Shown here in pieces: positions 7,301-15,923 of a stretch of 17,354 nucleotides of DNA (position 1 is its first letter; every line of letters starts with the position of its first letter). The translations under genes and the position numbers were made by a program. The stretch is from positions 1 to 17,354 of the forward strand of contig JALKBU010001067.1 in assembly GCA_023091735.1 (NCBI GenBank). Reading direction: 5' to 3'. The notes beneath the pieces are model-generated. The model saw only the letters and a program-made list of their open reading frames with translations, did not search any database and was not told the DNA's origin. Origin of the DNA: Trichomonas tenax. Its lineage: Eukaryota; Parabasalia; Trichomonadida; Trichomonadidae.

Positions 7301-7547
7301 CAGAGCTCGTGTTCAAGCCGCTCGTAAGGCTCTCTGCTTTGTCCCAACCGACAAGGTTAAGATCTACATCGAGGTTTCCGGTGACAATGAAATAGCCGCT
7401 GTCCTTGCGAAGAAGGAAGAAACCCACATCAAGAAGAACCTCGAATTCGAGATCAACGTCCACTCTGGCTCAGTTGAGAATGGCCAGGTCTTCGAGGACA
7501 AGATCGGTGAGACACCAATCAAGGTTACACTTGTCAAGCTCAACTAA
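4347..7547 (+). CDS. IleRS: Isoleucyl-tRNA synthetase, cytosolic (eukaryotic type)
   Basis: Charges tRNA-Ile with isoleucine using ATP, in the cytosol. The 1066 residues match the size of the yeast cytosolic enzyme (about 1070); animal enzymes are longer at the C-terminus. A class I catalytic core is clear: the HIGH signature appears as HYGH (residues 55-58, in GTPHYGHILAGTIKD), usual for eukaryotic IleRS, and KMSKS is at 599-603. The CP1 editing domain between them has WTTTPWTLPSN (223-233) and GSGIVHTAPGFGEDDY (320-335), where the conserved Asp/Glu residues clear mischarged valine. WAISRNRYWGTPLPIW (about 457-472) and GLDQTRGWFY (about 558-567) are further family blocks. The anticodon-binding helical domain follows from about 650. 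No N-terminal targeting extension is seen: the ATG lies 55 codons before HYGH, as expected. The gene is strongly biased to C/G-ending codons, unlike its neighbours, which suggests high expression. Confidence 0.97.
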   Translation: MFKPVDEKKQLADIEKEILNYWDEIDAFKTSNKLSEGRPEFIFYDGPPFATGTPHYGHILAGTIKDVITRYAYQTGHNVPRRFGWDTHGVPVEHEVDKMLNIKDKSTIEKEMGIAAYNEKCRSIVMKHQADWERIVKRTGRWIDFVNSYKSMDVTFMESVWYVFKQLWNQDDVYCGVKVMPYSTGCGTPLSNFEAGLDYRSVSDPAIYVAFNVPGADYEVIAWTTTPWTLPSNLILVVNPKMKYAKFVDNKTGRKYIMMKNRISALYPPKEKDAYKILEEMDGKQLVGIEYTPLFPYFANWKDKGAFKIYTADYVTDTDGSGIVHTAPGFGEDDYGACIKHGIITRDGEIVCPVDDSCRFTAEVPDYQGIFVKDADAAIMERLKKEGRLIKKETIKHEYPYCWRSGTPLIYRCIPSWFVRIEKHRDLLIENTNNTHWVPKAIRDGRFIEWLKNARDWAISRNRYWGTPLPIWTDDEKKEFYCMGSIKELEELSGITGIKDIHRHFIDQITFKSPTTGKELHRIPEVFDCWFESGSMPFSQFHIPFSGMEWRQADFIAEGLDQTRGWFYTMTILSSLLGHSAPYKNVIVNGLIMAEDGKKMSKSQKNYPDPELIMDELGADAVRLYLTNSPACHADPFNFKKSDVAMIVRQTMLPWMNSIKFWVEQVIRHGNNFKRNIELAYSSQNILDKWILSKINRLCQNFHKEMSQYHLYNVLPELVKFIDHLNNWYVRLNRDRLKKGHDAQTGLAVLFEVLLQLSLLMSSFAPFFAEYAYQHLKPALPESEQMQSIHFVMLPQGDEKLIDAVIERRVELMQSAILIARLVRDKKKIPVRRPMKSVTIVCSPEVKDMINDLTNYIIKECNVLEIDFETDEKKYVQFSAVPDGRLLGKKLGKNLKTVKDALSSIPFEEMAKIYDQAVHAKQNGQPAPEFTVAGFTVNTDEVNVTRSLVGLDVSKYFGGVEGEVVAFVDITVSKEIEEMNVAREVRARVQAARKALCFVPTDKVKIYIEVSGDNEIAAVLAKKEETHIKKNLEFEINVHSGSVENGQVFEDKIGETPIKVTLVKLN

Positions 7548-7854
7548 TTTGTCAATTCTCCTATAATTTTCATATAAACTCTTTTTTTCGCCTAAATGTT
7601 CCCATTGTTAGTGGCATTATGAAACACTAAAAAACAAACTATTTCTTCCCCGAAGTTTAAGTGATATGTTACCTCCTTCGACATGTCGCCAATGGATTCT
7701 GTAACATGAAAAACACCAAAAAGCTACAAGAGGAAAGGCCCAGGGTTTCAAATTAAGAAATAGATGGCCACATTATAAATTCTGATTCCATGACTTTTGA
7801 AATTTTGACACTTTACAAAAATGACAAACAAGATTTTATCAAAATTTTCTTGTT
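7548..7854. other. Gap between the IleRS gene and the small coiled-coil gene
   Basis: About 300 bp without a gene. A TAAA (about 7575-7578) is the likely IleRS poly(A) signal, since the stop TAA itself is followed by TTTG. A short upstream ATG frame (7821-7862) overlaps the next start, but a TCAAAA at 7839 would place the transcript start after it, 14 nt before the ATG. The TCA is followed by A rather than a pyrimidine, so this initiator call is weak. Confidence 0.35.
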
Positions 7855-8241
7855 ATGTCTGAAGAGCAAGAAAGCGTGCAAGAAGAGCAGCAAGAGGATG
7901 TAGAGCACGAGCAGGAGGAGGAAAAGAGGGAGGAGAAACCGGCAGAAATACCCAAAAAGCATAAAAAGAATCTCAGAGTCGGAACCACGAAGGAAGAGAA
8001 GTCATACGCAGACAAAAACATGCTCATCGCGATCGCCTCTCAGGCATATCAGAAGAACGTGCAGAAAAACGAAGTCAGCCTTAAGAAAGATGCCGAAAGA
8101 GGCAGAAAGAAGCTTTTGGCTGAGCAGAGGAAGGTCGAGAAGCGCCAGCAGCGTCTTGAGAACAAGAAGAAGCGCATAGAGAGTATAAAGAACAAAGAAT
8201 TACATAAAGAGATGAAGAAACATACAAAGAAAGAGCAATAA
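7855..8241 (+). CDS. Small highly charged coiled-coil protein, 128 aa, function unknown
   Basis: ATG to TAA, 128 residues. The N-terminal third is a run of Glu and Gln (SEEQESVQEEQQEDVEHEQE), strongly acidic. From about residue 34 it turns basic (IPKKHKKNLRVGTTKEEKSY), and about 65-128 form a continuous Lys/Arg/Glu/Gln helix with heptad-like spacing (LLAEQRKVEKRQQRLENKKK), a likely coiled coil. There are no Cys or Trp, no signal peptide and no membrane segment. Such acidic-then-basic proteins are common among nucleolar and ribosome-biogenesis factors, but no family motif is present, so a role is not assigned. It lies 307 bp after the IleRS gene on the same strand, and converges on the talin-like gene. 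Codon use is A-rich, unlike IleRS. It is probably a real gene, because a TCAAAA lies shortly before the start and TAAATAAA follows the stop. Confidence 0.7.
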   Translation: MSEEQESVQEEQQEDVEHEQEEEKREEKPAEIPKKHKKNLRVGTTKEEKSYADKNMLIAIASQAYQKNVQKNEVSLKKDAERGRKKLLAEQRKVEKRQQRLENKKKRIESIKNKELHKEMKKHTKKEQ

Positions 8242-8249
8242 TTTCATTA

Positions 8250-8257
8250 TAAATAAA
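8250..8257 (+). promoter_or_regulatory. Poly(A)-type signal TAAATAAA of the coiled-coil gene
   Basis: TAAATAAA lies 8 nt after the TAA stop (8239-8241). The remaining gap to 8435 is a plain AT-rich spacer between two convergent genes with nothing else visible. Confidence 0.5.
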
Positions 8258-8434
8258 GTTATTTTAGAGTTCATATTCGACTGTTGTGGCTATTTTGTCA
8301 ATTTTATGTTTAATATTCGTGCAAAATTATATTGATCGAAAAAGACAATTATACAGCTATAAATAATGATTTTATAGGCCACAAAAATCATGTATTTGTT
8401 AATCATTGAGAAAAATTGAATTCGTTTAATCAAA

Positions 8435-8438
8435 TTTA
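8435..8438 (-). promoter_or_regulatory. TAAA overlapping the talin-like stop codon
   Basis: The minus-strand stop TAA (8438-8436) continues with A at 8435, giving TAAA overlapping the stop, the classic trichomonad polyadenylation arrangement. A second TTAAAC lies about 9 nt on. Confidence 0.45.
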
Positions 8439-11400
8439 AGCTTCGAAGCTTGCAAGAATCTTCTCTGAGTGTTCGTACCACCAACGGTTGCGGTGGACAG
8501 CAGACTCAAGCTCAAGGCGAGTCATAAGCTGCTCTTGTGTTCTTGCGCGCTCTTCTGGTGTCTTTGTAGGTGCCGAAACTTTCTTCGCTGCGCGTGATGA
8601 TGACATTGCGCGCTTGATAGTTGTCTGAAGAGTCCTTGCGCCAGTTGAGACTTGGACGATTGAACTGCTCATGTTGTGTGTCGATGTATTCTTGGTGGAA
8701 ATAGTTGTATTGAAGTCATCCATTGCTTCTGAGAATGGATTTGTGACTTCGATGATCGACTCTGTGTTTGCTGCTTCTGCAGCTTTGAGTACAGCGTCTG
8801 CAATTCTCTGTGCCATTTCGCACATCTGGTCTGGCGATGTTGTTGTTGACTCGTTGTCTTTAGCCTTGAGTAAGACTGTTGAGACAACGTGGCATCCAGC
8901 AAGAGCAATGTTGAACATGTTCGTTGCCATGGCCTTGAACATCTCATCGCTGTGGCCTTCCAATGCCTGGATTGCATCCTTTGCCTTCTGTGATGCTTCC
9001 TGAATTGGCTTGATCGCGTTGAAGAACTTCTCCTTTCTCGCCTCACGCTTAGCATCTTCAACTTCTGCGTTTTCGAGAGCTTGATCAGCGAGAGAGATGA
9101 CGATGTTCGACTCCGTGATGATTCCTGTGAGGTCGGACTGTGCGTTTGCGTTCCATGTTGGCATTGCAAGGAAGAGAGAACGAGAGCAGTGATTGACACC
9201 GTTGCATAGAGCGGCAAGCCTTGATGCAGATGATGTTAAGTTGGATTGCATCTGGATGTTCGATGAAAGCATCGAAAGCTTGAATGTCGAGACAATGAAG
9301 CTCTCAATGTTCTTCTCCATGTCAAGTGTTGCATCAGCAAGCTTTGTGTGGTCTGGGTTCTGCTGTGCTGTCAACTTGCAAAGGATTTCGTGTGCACGAT
9401 CGATTGCTGCCTTCGATTCGATGATAGAATCTCTGACGGTCTTGATCTTGTCCTCTTCTGCGAGGTCTGGGAATGATGGCATCATGAACTTGTTCGGGAG
9501 GCGTGATGAATTGTCTGGATCGTACTTGAGCTTGATCTCGTCTGTCATCTGGAGTGCTGTAGAAGCGATAACTTCAATTCCTGATGAGATCTTAATTTCT
9601 AGGGAGACCAAATCCATGATCTCAACATTAGATTGGACCTGAAGCAAGTTATCGACATTCGTTGCAATGTCATCGAGTTGGAGATTGAAGCTGTCATTGA
9701 TTTCAACGAATGTGTTATTCTTGAGAAGGGTTTCGGCGCGCGACTTCATCTGGACAATGATATCCTTAATACGTGGTGACTGCTCATCAATGATGAGTGT
9801 AAAAGACTGAGTAATTTTAGCGCTTGCGAAGGCAGCATTGATCATCGCAATTGCTGCCTCAAGCTCAGTGCAAGATCTGAATAATTGTCTGATGTACTCC
9901 TCGAATGAAGAAAGCTTTGATGTTGAAATCTCGAGTGAGAGATCGTCGTTCAAGTCACCAATGTTATCAACAACGCGCTTGAAGATACGTAGACCCTTAC
10001 GCTGTGCTGCTGCACTATCGCCAAGGATTGTCTTGAATGTCTGGAGTGATTGATCGAACAAGCTGACGTACTCTCTGTAGAATGTGAGTGGTGTTTCGTT
10101 TGTGACTTCGAGACCGCGCTGTGACAACAGTTGCATGTTTGAAGCGACAAAGAGAAGGTGCTTGCGAGACTCCGTCTTGCTTGGATCGATCTGTCCGATG
10201 AGTGTTCTTGCTGAAAAGTTATTCATGTTCCTGACATCAAGGATGCTATCGATGTTGTCACTCTTCTGGATTGTGTCAGCGAGTTCCATTGTGGCATTTG
10301 TGATCATCTGGATGAACTTCTTCTTCATGTCGTAGACAGCACCTGTTGTCTTCTCATCGAGTTTGGAGCTTTCTGCGGCAACAGATGCTTCGACACCCTC
10401 CTGGAATGTGGAGAAGTTCTCAATGATACCAGAAAGAAGATCACTCTTCTCGTTACGATCGATGACTGCGCAATTAAGAGCAATGAACTCCTGCATTGTC
10501 TTGTGGATCTCTTTAGCGTTTTCTGTATCAAGAGCTTCGATTATCTTGACAGTGGATTGTGTGATCATGCTCTTGATTGTTTCGGCATCGCTCTCGACAA
10601 AGTTGATGTAGTCCTTGAGGAGCTGCGATGACTTAACTGCTGATGATTGGTTGATGACGAACTTCGCTGGGCAGACGCAAAGTTTCTCGGCAGTTTGCGG
10701 TGGGATAGAAGGCATAACACGAACAAGAACAGCGATGAATCTTGGGAATGCTGTCTCAAGCGTTTCGCCACCTTCCAATACAGAGTCGATGCACTTGTGC
10801 AGCTCCTTCTTCGCAGCTGCGAGTGGTGTGAATGTAACAGATGGAATCTGCATAACATTTGTGATCAACTTGCGCATCTTGCCAAGAGATTCATCGTCAT
10901 TACCATCAAGTGCTTCGATCTCCTTACGAACAGAGTCACAGACATCTGCAGCAAATGATGCAAACTCTGTTTTCTCAACGCTAACCTTGATGACATCGAG
11001 CTGATGTGGAATCTCCTTCAACTTGAGCGATGGAAGCTGTGCATAGTCAGGCTTCTTGAACTCTTCGATGACTTCCTGGAGTTTGTTCAAGTTTGCGAAA
11101 AGATCGGGGATTGTCTGCTGGAGGTCAAGATCTGCAAGGTAAGCGTCATCAGCGGAATAGAGTTGAACAACATCATTGCTGATATTGTTATAAAGCTGCT
11201 GGATCTTATCAACAAGTTCCTTATGCTCTGTGAATTTCTCACCCGCACACTTAATCTCGTTGAGGATGTATGAGATGTAGCTGATTGGCATTGTTGTCAC
11301 ATATGGGACGGACATGACATCGTCACCGAGAGTAGTCTCGATCTTCTTTGTTTGACCCTTGATGAGAGCGAGCTGAGAAAGGATGTTGATCCTGAAGTCT

Positions 11401-14400
11401 ATTTCATCAAATTTGTTGACCATGTTGGCCCAGCTCTTGACGATAAATCTTATTTCACCAACAGCTCTAATGTCGTTCTGAAGGCGCTTTAAGTTGTGAT
11501 CATTCTCAGATTCCTTGACGACTTGGTCGAACTCTTCTTCGAGAGCGATCAAAATCTTGGCAAGGTTAGAGAGTTTAATCCAGTCATTTCTAAGGATGAC
11601 TGTCTTGTCCTTAAGGATTGCTTCTGCATCCTTGAACTTCTCGGCTAATGCAGTGGCTTTCTCGTTCATCTCACCGACAGCCTTGAGGTGCTTAAGAATC
11701 TGTGAGAAGTGGAAGAAGAAGTAAAGCTTGATTGAGATATCTGAGTTGTCAGCGACAGCAACAAAGTCCTCAGAATAGCATTTGATCTCGTCATCGATAT
11801 CGACTGTCTGCATCAGTGCAAGAAGGTTACGCAATTCTCTAAATGAGATGAAAATGAGTGAGAGAGAAGCGAGTGTTGGATTCCTTATGATGATGTCAGA
11901 ATTGAGGCCTCTTAAGATGTTCTTGAGAAGGGCCATGTAGAAGCGAGAACGATTGGACCAGCGGTTTGCATCAACGTTCTTTGCAGCATCGTTGATATCA
12001 CGAACTCTGTTGGCCATCTGGATTGCAAGGTGGATGTTAAGGCTCTTCAGCTGTTCAGCTTTCTGCTGATCATTATCTTGTGTGTAAATAAGAAGTCTGA
12101 TTGCTTCGTTGATCTTGCTCTTGATAGGAACCTTTGTGAGAACATTAGCAGTGTAGTTGCTAGCATGATCGAATAAGTCTCCTTCGTTTGTGAATATGTT
12201 GTATGCTTCCTGGAGTTGTTTGATGTCAACGTTGTTGCGGACGAACTTCTTGAGAATGTCAGCGACTTCCTCGGAATCGATTGATGGTGTGATAAAGGCA
12301 GTGGATGACAATGTTCCAGATGTGCCACTCTTCATCAAACCAGAAGCTGTGTAGTCTGAAAGCTGGGATCTCAAGTTATTCAATTGCGTAGCGAGCTCAA
12401 TCATCTCCATGTTCTTGCGTGCATCAGGAACAATTTGAGCAAGTAATGCATAAAGCTCGTCTGCAAGTTCTTGCTGCTTAACAGTATCTGATGACTGCGC
12501 ATCTGACATCTTCTGAGAAATAAGCTGCTTGAGGCTCTTTAACTTCTTAGCGAGGTCCTTGTCAATCTCTGTTCCTGACGTGAGAATTCTAGAAATTGCA
12601 ACTTCTGCTTGGTTGAGAAGTGGAGCAATCTTCTCAGCGAATCTTGCAGCAGCTGTCTTTCCGATGTATGGTTGCTTCAATTTGGTGATGATGAGTTCAC
12701 AGTTAGAGAAGAAAACATCGATCATTTCGAGGAACTTGTTTTCAGTGAGATATGGGAGAACGTTGTGAGCGAAGAGTTTGAATTGGGCGCTCTTGCGGAT
12801 TATGTCTTTAAGCTTCTTGATCAATGTGTGCTCATGGATCTGTGCATTTTCGATAACAGATGAAAGTTGATTAAAGTATTTAACCCAGTGCTCAACGACA
12901 TCATCGAGAAGCTTGTTTTCTGCAATGAGAGGAACTTTGTGGAAATCATTGACATAGCGGTGGAAGTCAGCGATCTGCTGCATAAGTTCGGTTGTCATTC
13001 TCACAGGATCCTTGCCCTGGAAGAATGGGAACAAGATGAGGGGCTGAACGCTAGCCTTGCCTGTAAGTGGAACTTGCCAGCCGCAGTCTGTCGTTTGAAG
13101 GACTGCGTTCGCAAGCTTGAGGACGTCTTGGCCTGGATTGAAGTTAGCGGCGTCCTTGGCCCACATTAAGATCTTGTAGAGGGATGCAATATGGAGGTCA
13201 AAGTCATGAGACTTCTCTATCCGCTCAACTTCTGTAAGGACTTCAGTGATATTTAATTCGTTCGCAAGTGTTCCAACTTGCTTAAGAAGTTCAGAATACT
13301 CTTCAAATGTTGGGGAGTGAAGAGAAAGAATTCCATCGCAGTGGTTGAGAAGCTTATTGATATGGTGAATGATAGAAGCATTGCCTAAAATTCTTGTGAT
13401 TTCCTGAAGGTTAGAAAGAAGCCACTTAGTCTGATCATTGATCTTTGCAATGGTGGCAATAGTGCCCCTTGTGATCTGCATAACCTTCAGTGTTAAAGCA
13501 ATGTTAGAAATTGACTGGATTGTGGAGTTAAGCTTGAATAAGAATTCCTGGTTTGCATCTGTTGACTTGCAAGCTTCAGTAAGCTTTGCACTGATCTCTT
13601 CGAGCATTGCAACTGTGCTCTGGATAACTTCCTGTGTTGGGATGACTCTATATGGAGTGATAGTGAGCTTTCCGAATTCTGTGAGAGCATTGTCGATCTG
13701 CGTTGTTGCATATGTAAGGCCTTGCGAGTAAACTTGGATACCAGAGATCTCAGCAATCATGTCGACATGCGGCTTGGCAATGAACAGCGAGTTCTTGAGT
13801 TCTGTCAAGAAATCAACAATCTTTGGAACAACTATAAGAGAGAATGGTCTGCGATTGAGGTCCGATCTCTGCGTGTTGGCTAAACAGAAGTTCATATGGA
13901 TGGCTTCTGTTGCCTTTGCCATTGTCTCAATGAGTTCTGCATTGTTTGTGATAGATGGCTCCTGAAGGCTCTTATGGATGAGAGCGATTGAAACAGCGGT
14001 GTAGAATAAAGCAATGTGGAGTGCTCTGATATGAGGAATTGCTGCATCAGGAAGATTTGGAAGAATTGGTGTTGTAAGCTTCGTCAACTTTGTCTTAAAA
14101 TGTTCAATTGCAACAATATAAGAGTTATCTGGAGCCAAGTCTGAAATGGAATTAACGAACTTAGAGAGTTGTGGAAGATCAGATGTTAAGAACAATAACT
14201 GCTTGGATGTTTCCTTAAGGACATCGCCATTTGCTGGGCACTTCTTGAGAAGAGAAGAAAATTCCTGGAACTTCATCAAGTGCTCATTAAGGACATCAAG
14301 CCATGATGAAAGTTTCTTCTTTCTTGCAGCCTCGACTTTAGTCATTGTCTCAGCACGAATGAACTTCTGGTGCTCGATCAAATTTGAAATTCCTACAATC

Positions 14401-15899
14401 AAACTATCAATCTTTGAAGGAATGATGTTTAATGTTGATAAGGTTGCTTGAACTGCTTTGAGAACTGGAACGCGAAGATGATTTACTGCGCTTGGTTCTT
14501 CAACAAGGCTGTGAATGACTTTGACAAGCTTGAGTGTCGAATAAACATCATAATTTCCTTTCTCGATTGTTTCATACAATGATTTGATTTCTCTTCCAGC
14601 ATCTGGGTAATAGCGTGAAATAATTTCAATGTCTTCATAAAGTTTCTTGAAGTCATCAAGTGTGCCTGGATAATATGTGTAGTTTCCGTTGTGATCTGGT
14701 GCGAGATATAATTGGAAGACGATTGGATCGATTGCATTGATGCCATTGGCTTCATTGTCTGTAAAGAATCCATCTGTAAGTAATTGAGCGCCCAATTCGC
14801 GAGTGATTGATGCATAACCAGAAATTAAAGTGTAAAGATCGAATGGTTTCTTAACTTTGAGTGAGATTTCTGCTTCAACACCTTTACGATCCATATACTT
14901 GACATCGACTGATGAGCTGTGGAGCTTGCAGCTGGTGAATCTAAACCATGGTGCTGACATGTATTCATCGCCATTTGTTTGTTTCACGATAATTGACTTT
15001 GGACCAACAATGATAGTGCCGTCCTGACGATTCTCAGAACGTACTTTAACAGAAATTGGCGCGAATTTTGTCTTTGTTGTTTCACATCCGAAACCTGGTA
15101 GCTGATGCGCGATCGTGAGATATTTAGCTACAGCTTCTTCTCTTGGAAGCAGCGGTTTGGTTGTAATGTGAGAAACAATTTTCTGTAAATCGCCTTCTTC
15201 TGGTGCACAGAATGGGAAAAGCGAGTTGATATTTGCTGCTGAAGCGTTTGCCTTGACTTCATCAGCATTGTTTGCTGTTGCATAAAGAGATAAATAAGCC
15301 ATTTCGAAACCCTGATCGTGTGTGACTGTGGGCTTTGCCTGGAGGAGATGAGACTTGACATCGTTGTAGATGAAGAGAGCGCCAGCTTTGTCCTGAAATT
15401 GGCTCTTGAGATAACAGTAATAACGACGCTTGAAGAATATATTGTCGTATTCTGTAGATTGTTGTGGTAATGTCAAATCTAAGTCCGTCGGATGCTGGAC
15501 GCCTTCCTTATCAACGGTAAAGATTGCATATCCGTTTGGTTCAATCTTGAATTTATCGGCAATAAACTTAACTAAATCGCTGCATTTTTGTGTTATATCG
15601 ATTAATAATTTCTTTTTAGCGCCAGATGTCGTTTCAACGCTAAGTGGCTGTTTTTCTTTCAATAAGTAAAGGTTTGACTTATTTTTTAAGTGGTAGTGGA
15701 CGATGTTCTTCTTCGGATCAACCCACGTCAGTGCCGATCCCTTTCTTAAAGCCAGAGCACGGTAATTTCCTGAAACAGGAATTCCGAGATTTGTCAGAGC
15801 TTGCTCTAAAAGCTGCTGTCCATTGATGCCCTCCGGATAAGAAAATTCTTTGCCGTCTACACCTTGAATGTTAGTGCAAGTATTCAGGATAATAGACAT
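8436..15899 (-). CDS. Talin-like FERM-domain protein with long helical rod
   Basis: 2487 residues, close to animal (about 2540) and Dictyostelium (about 2490) talins, in one uninterrupted frame. Residues 1-83 look like the F0 ubiquitin-like fold, 85-160 F1, about 160-275 F2 (DKAGALFIYNDVKSHLL at 170-186) and about 275-375 F3, a PTB-like fold (GTIIVGPKSIIVKQTNGDE at 294-312, then MSAPWFRFTSCKL, ending in LISGYASITRELG at 358-370, as the talin F3 C-terminal helix does). REEAVAKYLTIAHQLPGFG (253-271) matches the talin F2/F3 junction block. F1 shows no obvious long basic loop. The rest, about 2000 residues, is Ala/Leu/Lys/Glu-rich helix, as in the talin rod of helical bundles. The extreme C-terminus (RARTQEQLMTRLELESAVHR, about 2449-2468) resembles the talin dimerisation helix; a villin headpiece, present in Dictyostelium talins, is missing. 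The expected role is linking membrane receptors to actin during adhesion and amoeboid spreading; receptors are unknown. Confidence 0.87.
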   Translation of the reverse strand: MSIILNTCTNIQGVDGKEFSYPEGINGQQLLEQALTNLGIPVSGNYRALALRKGSALTWVDPKKNIVHYHLKNKSNLYLLKEKQPLSVETTSGAKKKLLIDITQKCSDLVKFIADKFKIEPNGYAIFTVDKEGVQHPTDLDLTLPQQSTEYDNIFFKRRYYCYLKSQFQDKAGALFIYNDVKSHLLQAKPTVTHDQGFEMAYLSLYATANNADEVKANASAANINSLFPFCAPEEGDLQKIVSHITTKPLLPREEAVAKYLTIAHQLPGFGCETTKTKFAPISVKVRSENRQDGTIIVGPKSIIVKQTNGDEYMSAPWFRFTSCKLHSSSVDVKYMDRKGVEAEISLKVKKPFDLYTLISGYASITRELGAQLLTDGFFTDNEANGINAIDPIVFQLYLAPDHNGNYTYYPGTLDDFKKLYEDIEIISRYYPDAGREIKSLYETIEKGNYDVYSTLKLVKVIHSLVEEPSAVNHLRVPVLKAVQATLSTLNIIPSKIDSLIVGISNLIEHQKFIRAETMTKVEAARKKKLSSWLDVLNEHLMKFQEFSSLLKKCPANGDVLKETSKQLLFLTSDLPQLSKFVNSISDLAPDNSYIVAIEHFKTKLTKLTTPILPNLPDAAIPHIRALHIALFYTAVSIALIHKSLQEPSITNNAELIETMAKATEAIHMNFCLANTQRSDLNRRPFSLIVVPKIVDFLTELKNSLFIAKPHVDMIAEISGIQVYSQGLTYATTQIDNALTEFGKLTITPYRVIPTQEVIQSTVAMLEEISAKLTEACKSTDANQEFLFKLNSTIQSISNIALTLKVMQITRGTIATIAKINDQTKWLLSNLQEITRILGNASIIHHINKLLNHCDGILSLHSPTFEEYSELLKQVGTLANELNITEVLTEVERIEKSHDFDLHIASLYKILMWAKDAANFNPGQDVLKLANAVLQTTDCGWQVPLTGKASVQPLILFPFFQGKDPVRMTTELMQQIADFHRYVNDFHKVPLIAENKLLDDVVEHWVKYFNQLSSVIENAQIHEHTLIKKLKDIIRKSAQFKLFAHNVLPYLTENKFLEMIDVFFSNCELIITKLKQPYIGKTAAARFAEKIAPLLNQAEVAISRILTSGTEIDKDLAKKLKSLKQLISQKMSDAQSSDTVKQQELADELYALLAQIVPDARKNMEMIELATQLNNLRSQLSDYTASGLMKSGTSGTLSSTAFITPSIDSEEVADILKKFVRNNVDIKQLQEAYNIFTNEGDLFDHASNYTANVLTKVPIKSKINEAIRLLIYTQDNDQQKAEQLKSLNIHLAIQMANRVRDINDAAKNVDANRWSNRSRFYMALLKNILRGLNSDIIIRNPTLASLSLIFISFRELRNLLALMQTVDIDDEIKCYSEDFVAVADNSDISIKLYFFFHFSQILKHLKAVGEMNEKATALAEKFKDAEAILKDKTVILRNDWIKLSNLAKILIALEEEFDQVVKESENDHNLKRLQNDIRAVGEIRFIVKSWANMVNKFDEIDFRINILSQLALIKGQTKKIETTLGDDVMSVPYVTTMPISYISYILNEIKCAGEKFTEHKELVDKIQQLYNNISNDVVQLYSADDAYLADLDLQQTIPDLFANLNKLQEVIEEFKKPDYAQLPSLKLKEIPHQLDVIKVSVEKTEFASFAADVCDSVRKEIEALDGNDDESLGKMRKLITNVMQIPSVTFTPLAAAKKELHKCIDSVLEGGETLETAFPRFIAVLVRVMPSIPPQTAEKLCVCPAKFVINQSSAVKSSQLLKDYINFVESDAETIKSMITQSTVKIIEALDTENAKEIHKTMQEFIALNCAVIDRNEKSDLLSGIIENFSTFQEGVEASVAAESSKLDEKTTGAVYDMKKKFIQMITNATMELADTIQKSDNIDSILDVRNMNNFSARTLIGQIDPSKTESRKHLLFVASNMQLLSQRGLEVTNETPLTFYREYVSLFDQSLQTFKTILGDSAAAQRKGLRIFKRVVDNIGDLNDDLSLEISTSKLSSFEEYIRQLFRSCTELEAAIAMINAAFASAKITQSFTLIIDEQSPRIKDIIVQMKSRAETLLKNNTFVEINDSFNLQLDDIATNVDNLLQVQSNVEIMDLVSLEIKISSGIEVIASTALQMTDEIKLKYDPDNSSRLPNKFMMPSFPDLAEEDKIKTVRDSIIESKAAIDRAHEILCKLTAQQNPDHTKLADATLDMEKNIESFIVSTFKLSMLSSNIQMQSNLTSSASRLAALCNGVNHCSRSLFLAMPTWNANAQSDLTGIITESNIVISLADQALENAEVEDAKREARKEKFFNAIKPIQEASQKAKDAIQALEGHSDEMFKAMATNMFNIALAGCHVVSTVLLKAKDNESTTTSPDQMCEMAQRIADAVLKAAEAANTESIIEVTNPFSEAMDDFNTTISTKNTSTHNMSSSIVQVSTGARTLQTTIKRAMSSSRAAKKVSAPTKTPEERARTQEQLMTRLELESAVHRNRWWYEHSEKILASFEA

Positions 15900-15918
15900 T
15901 TTTAATTGTTATAATAAA

Positions 15919-15923
15919 AGTGA
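15919..15923 (-). promoter_or_regulatory. Initiator (Inr) TCACT of the talin-like gene
   Basis: The minus strand reads GTCACTTTT. TCACT matches the trichomonad initiator TCA-pyrimidine-(A/T). Transcription from its A (15921) would give a 22-nt 5' UTR to the ATG at 15899, within the usual short range. This is the best-placed initiator in the window. Confidence 0.5.
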
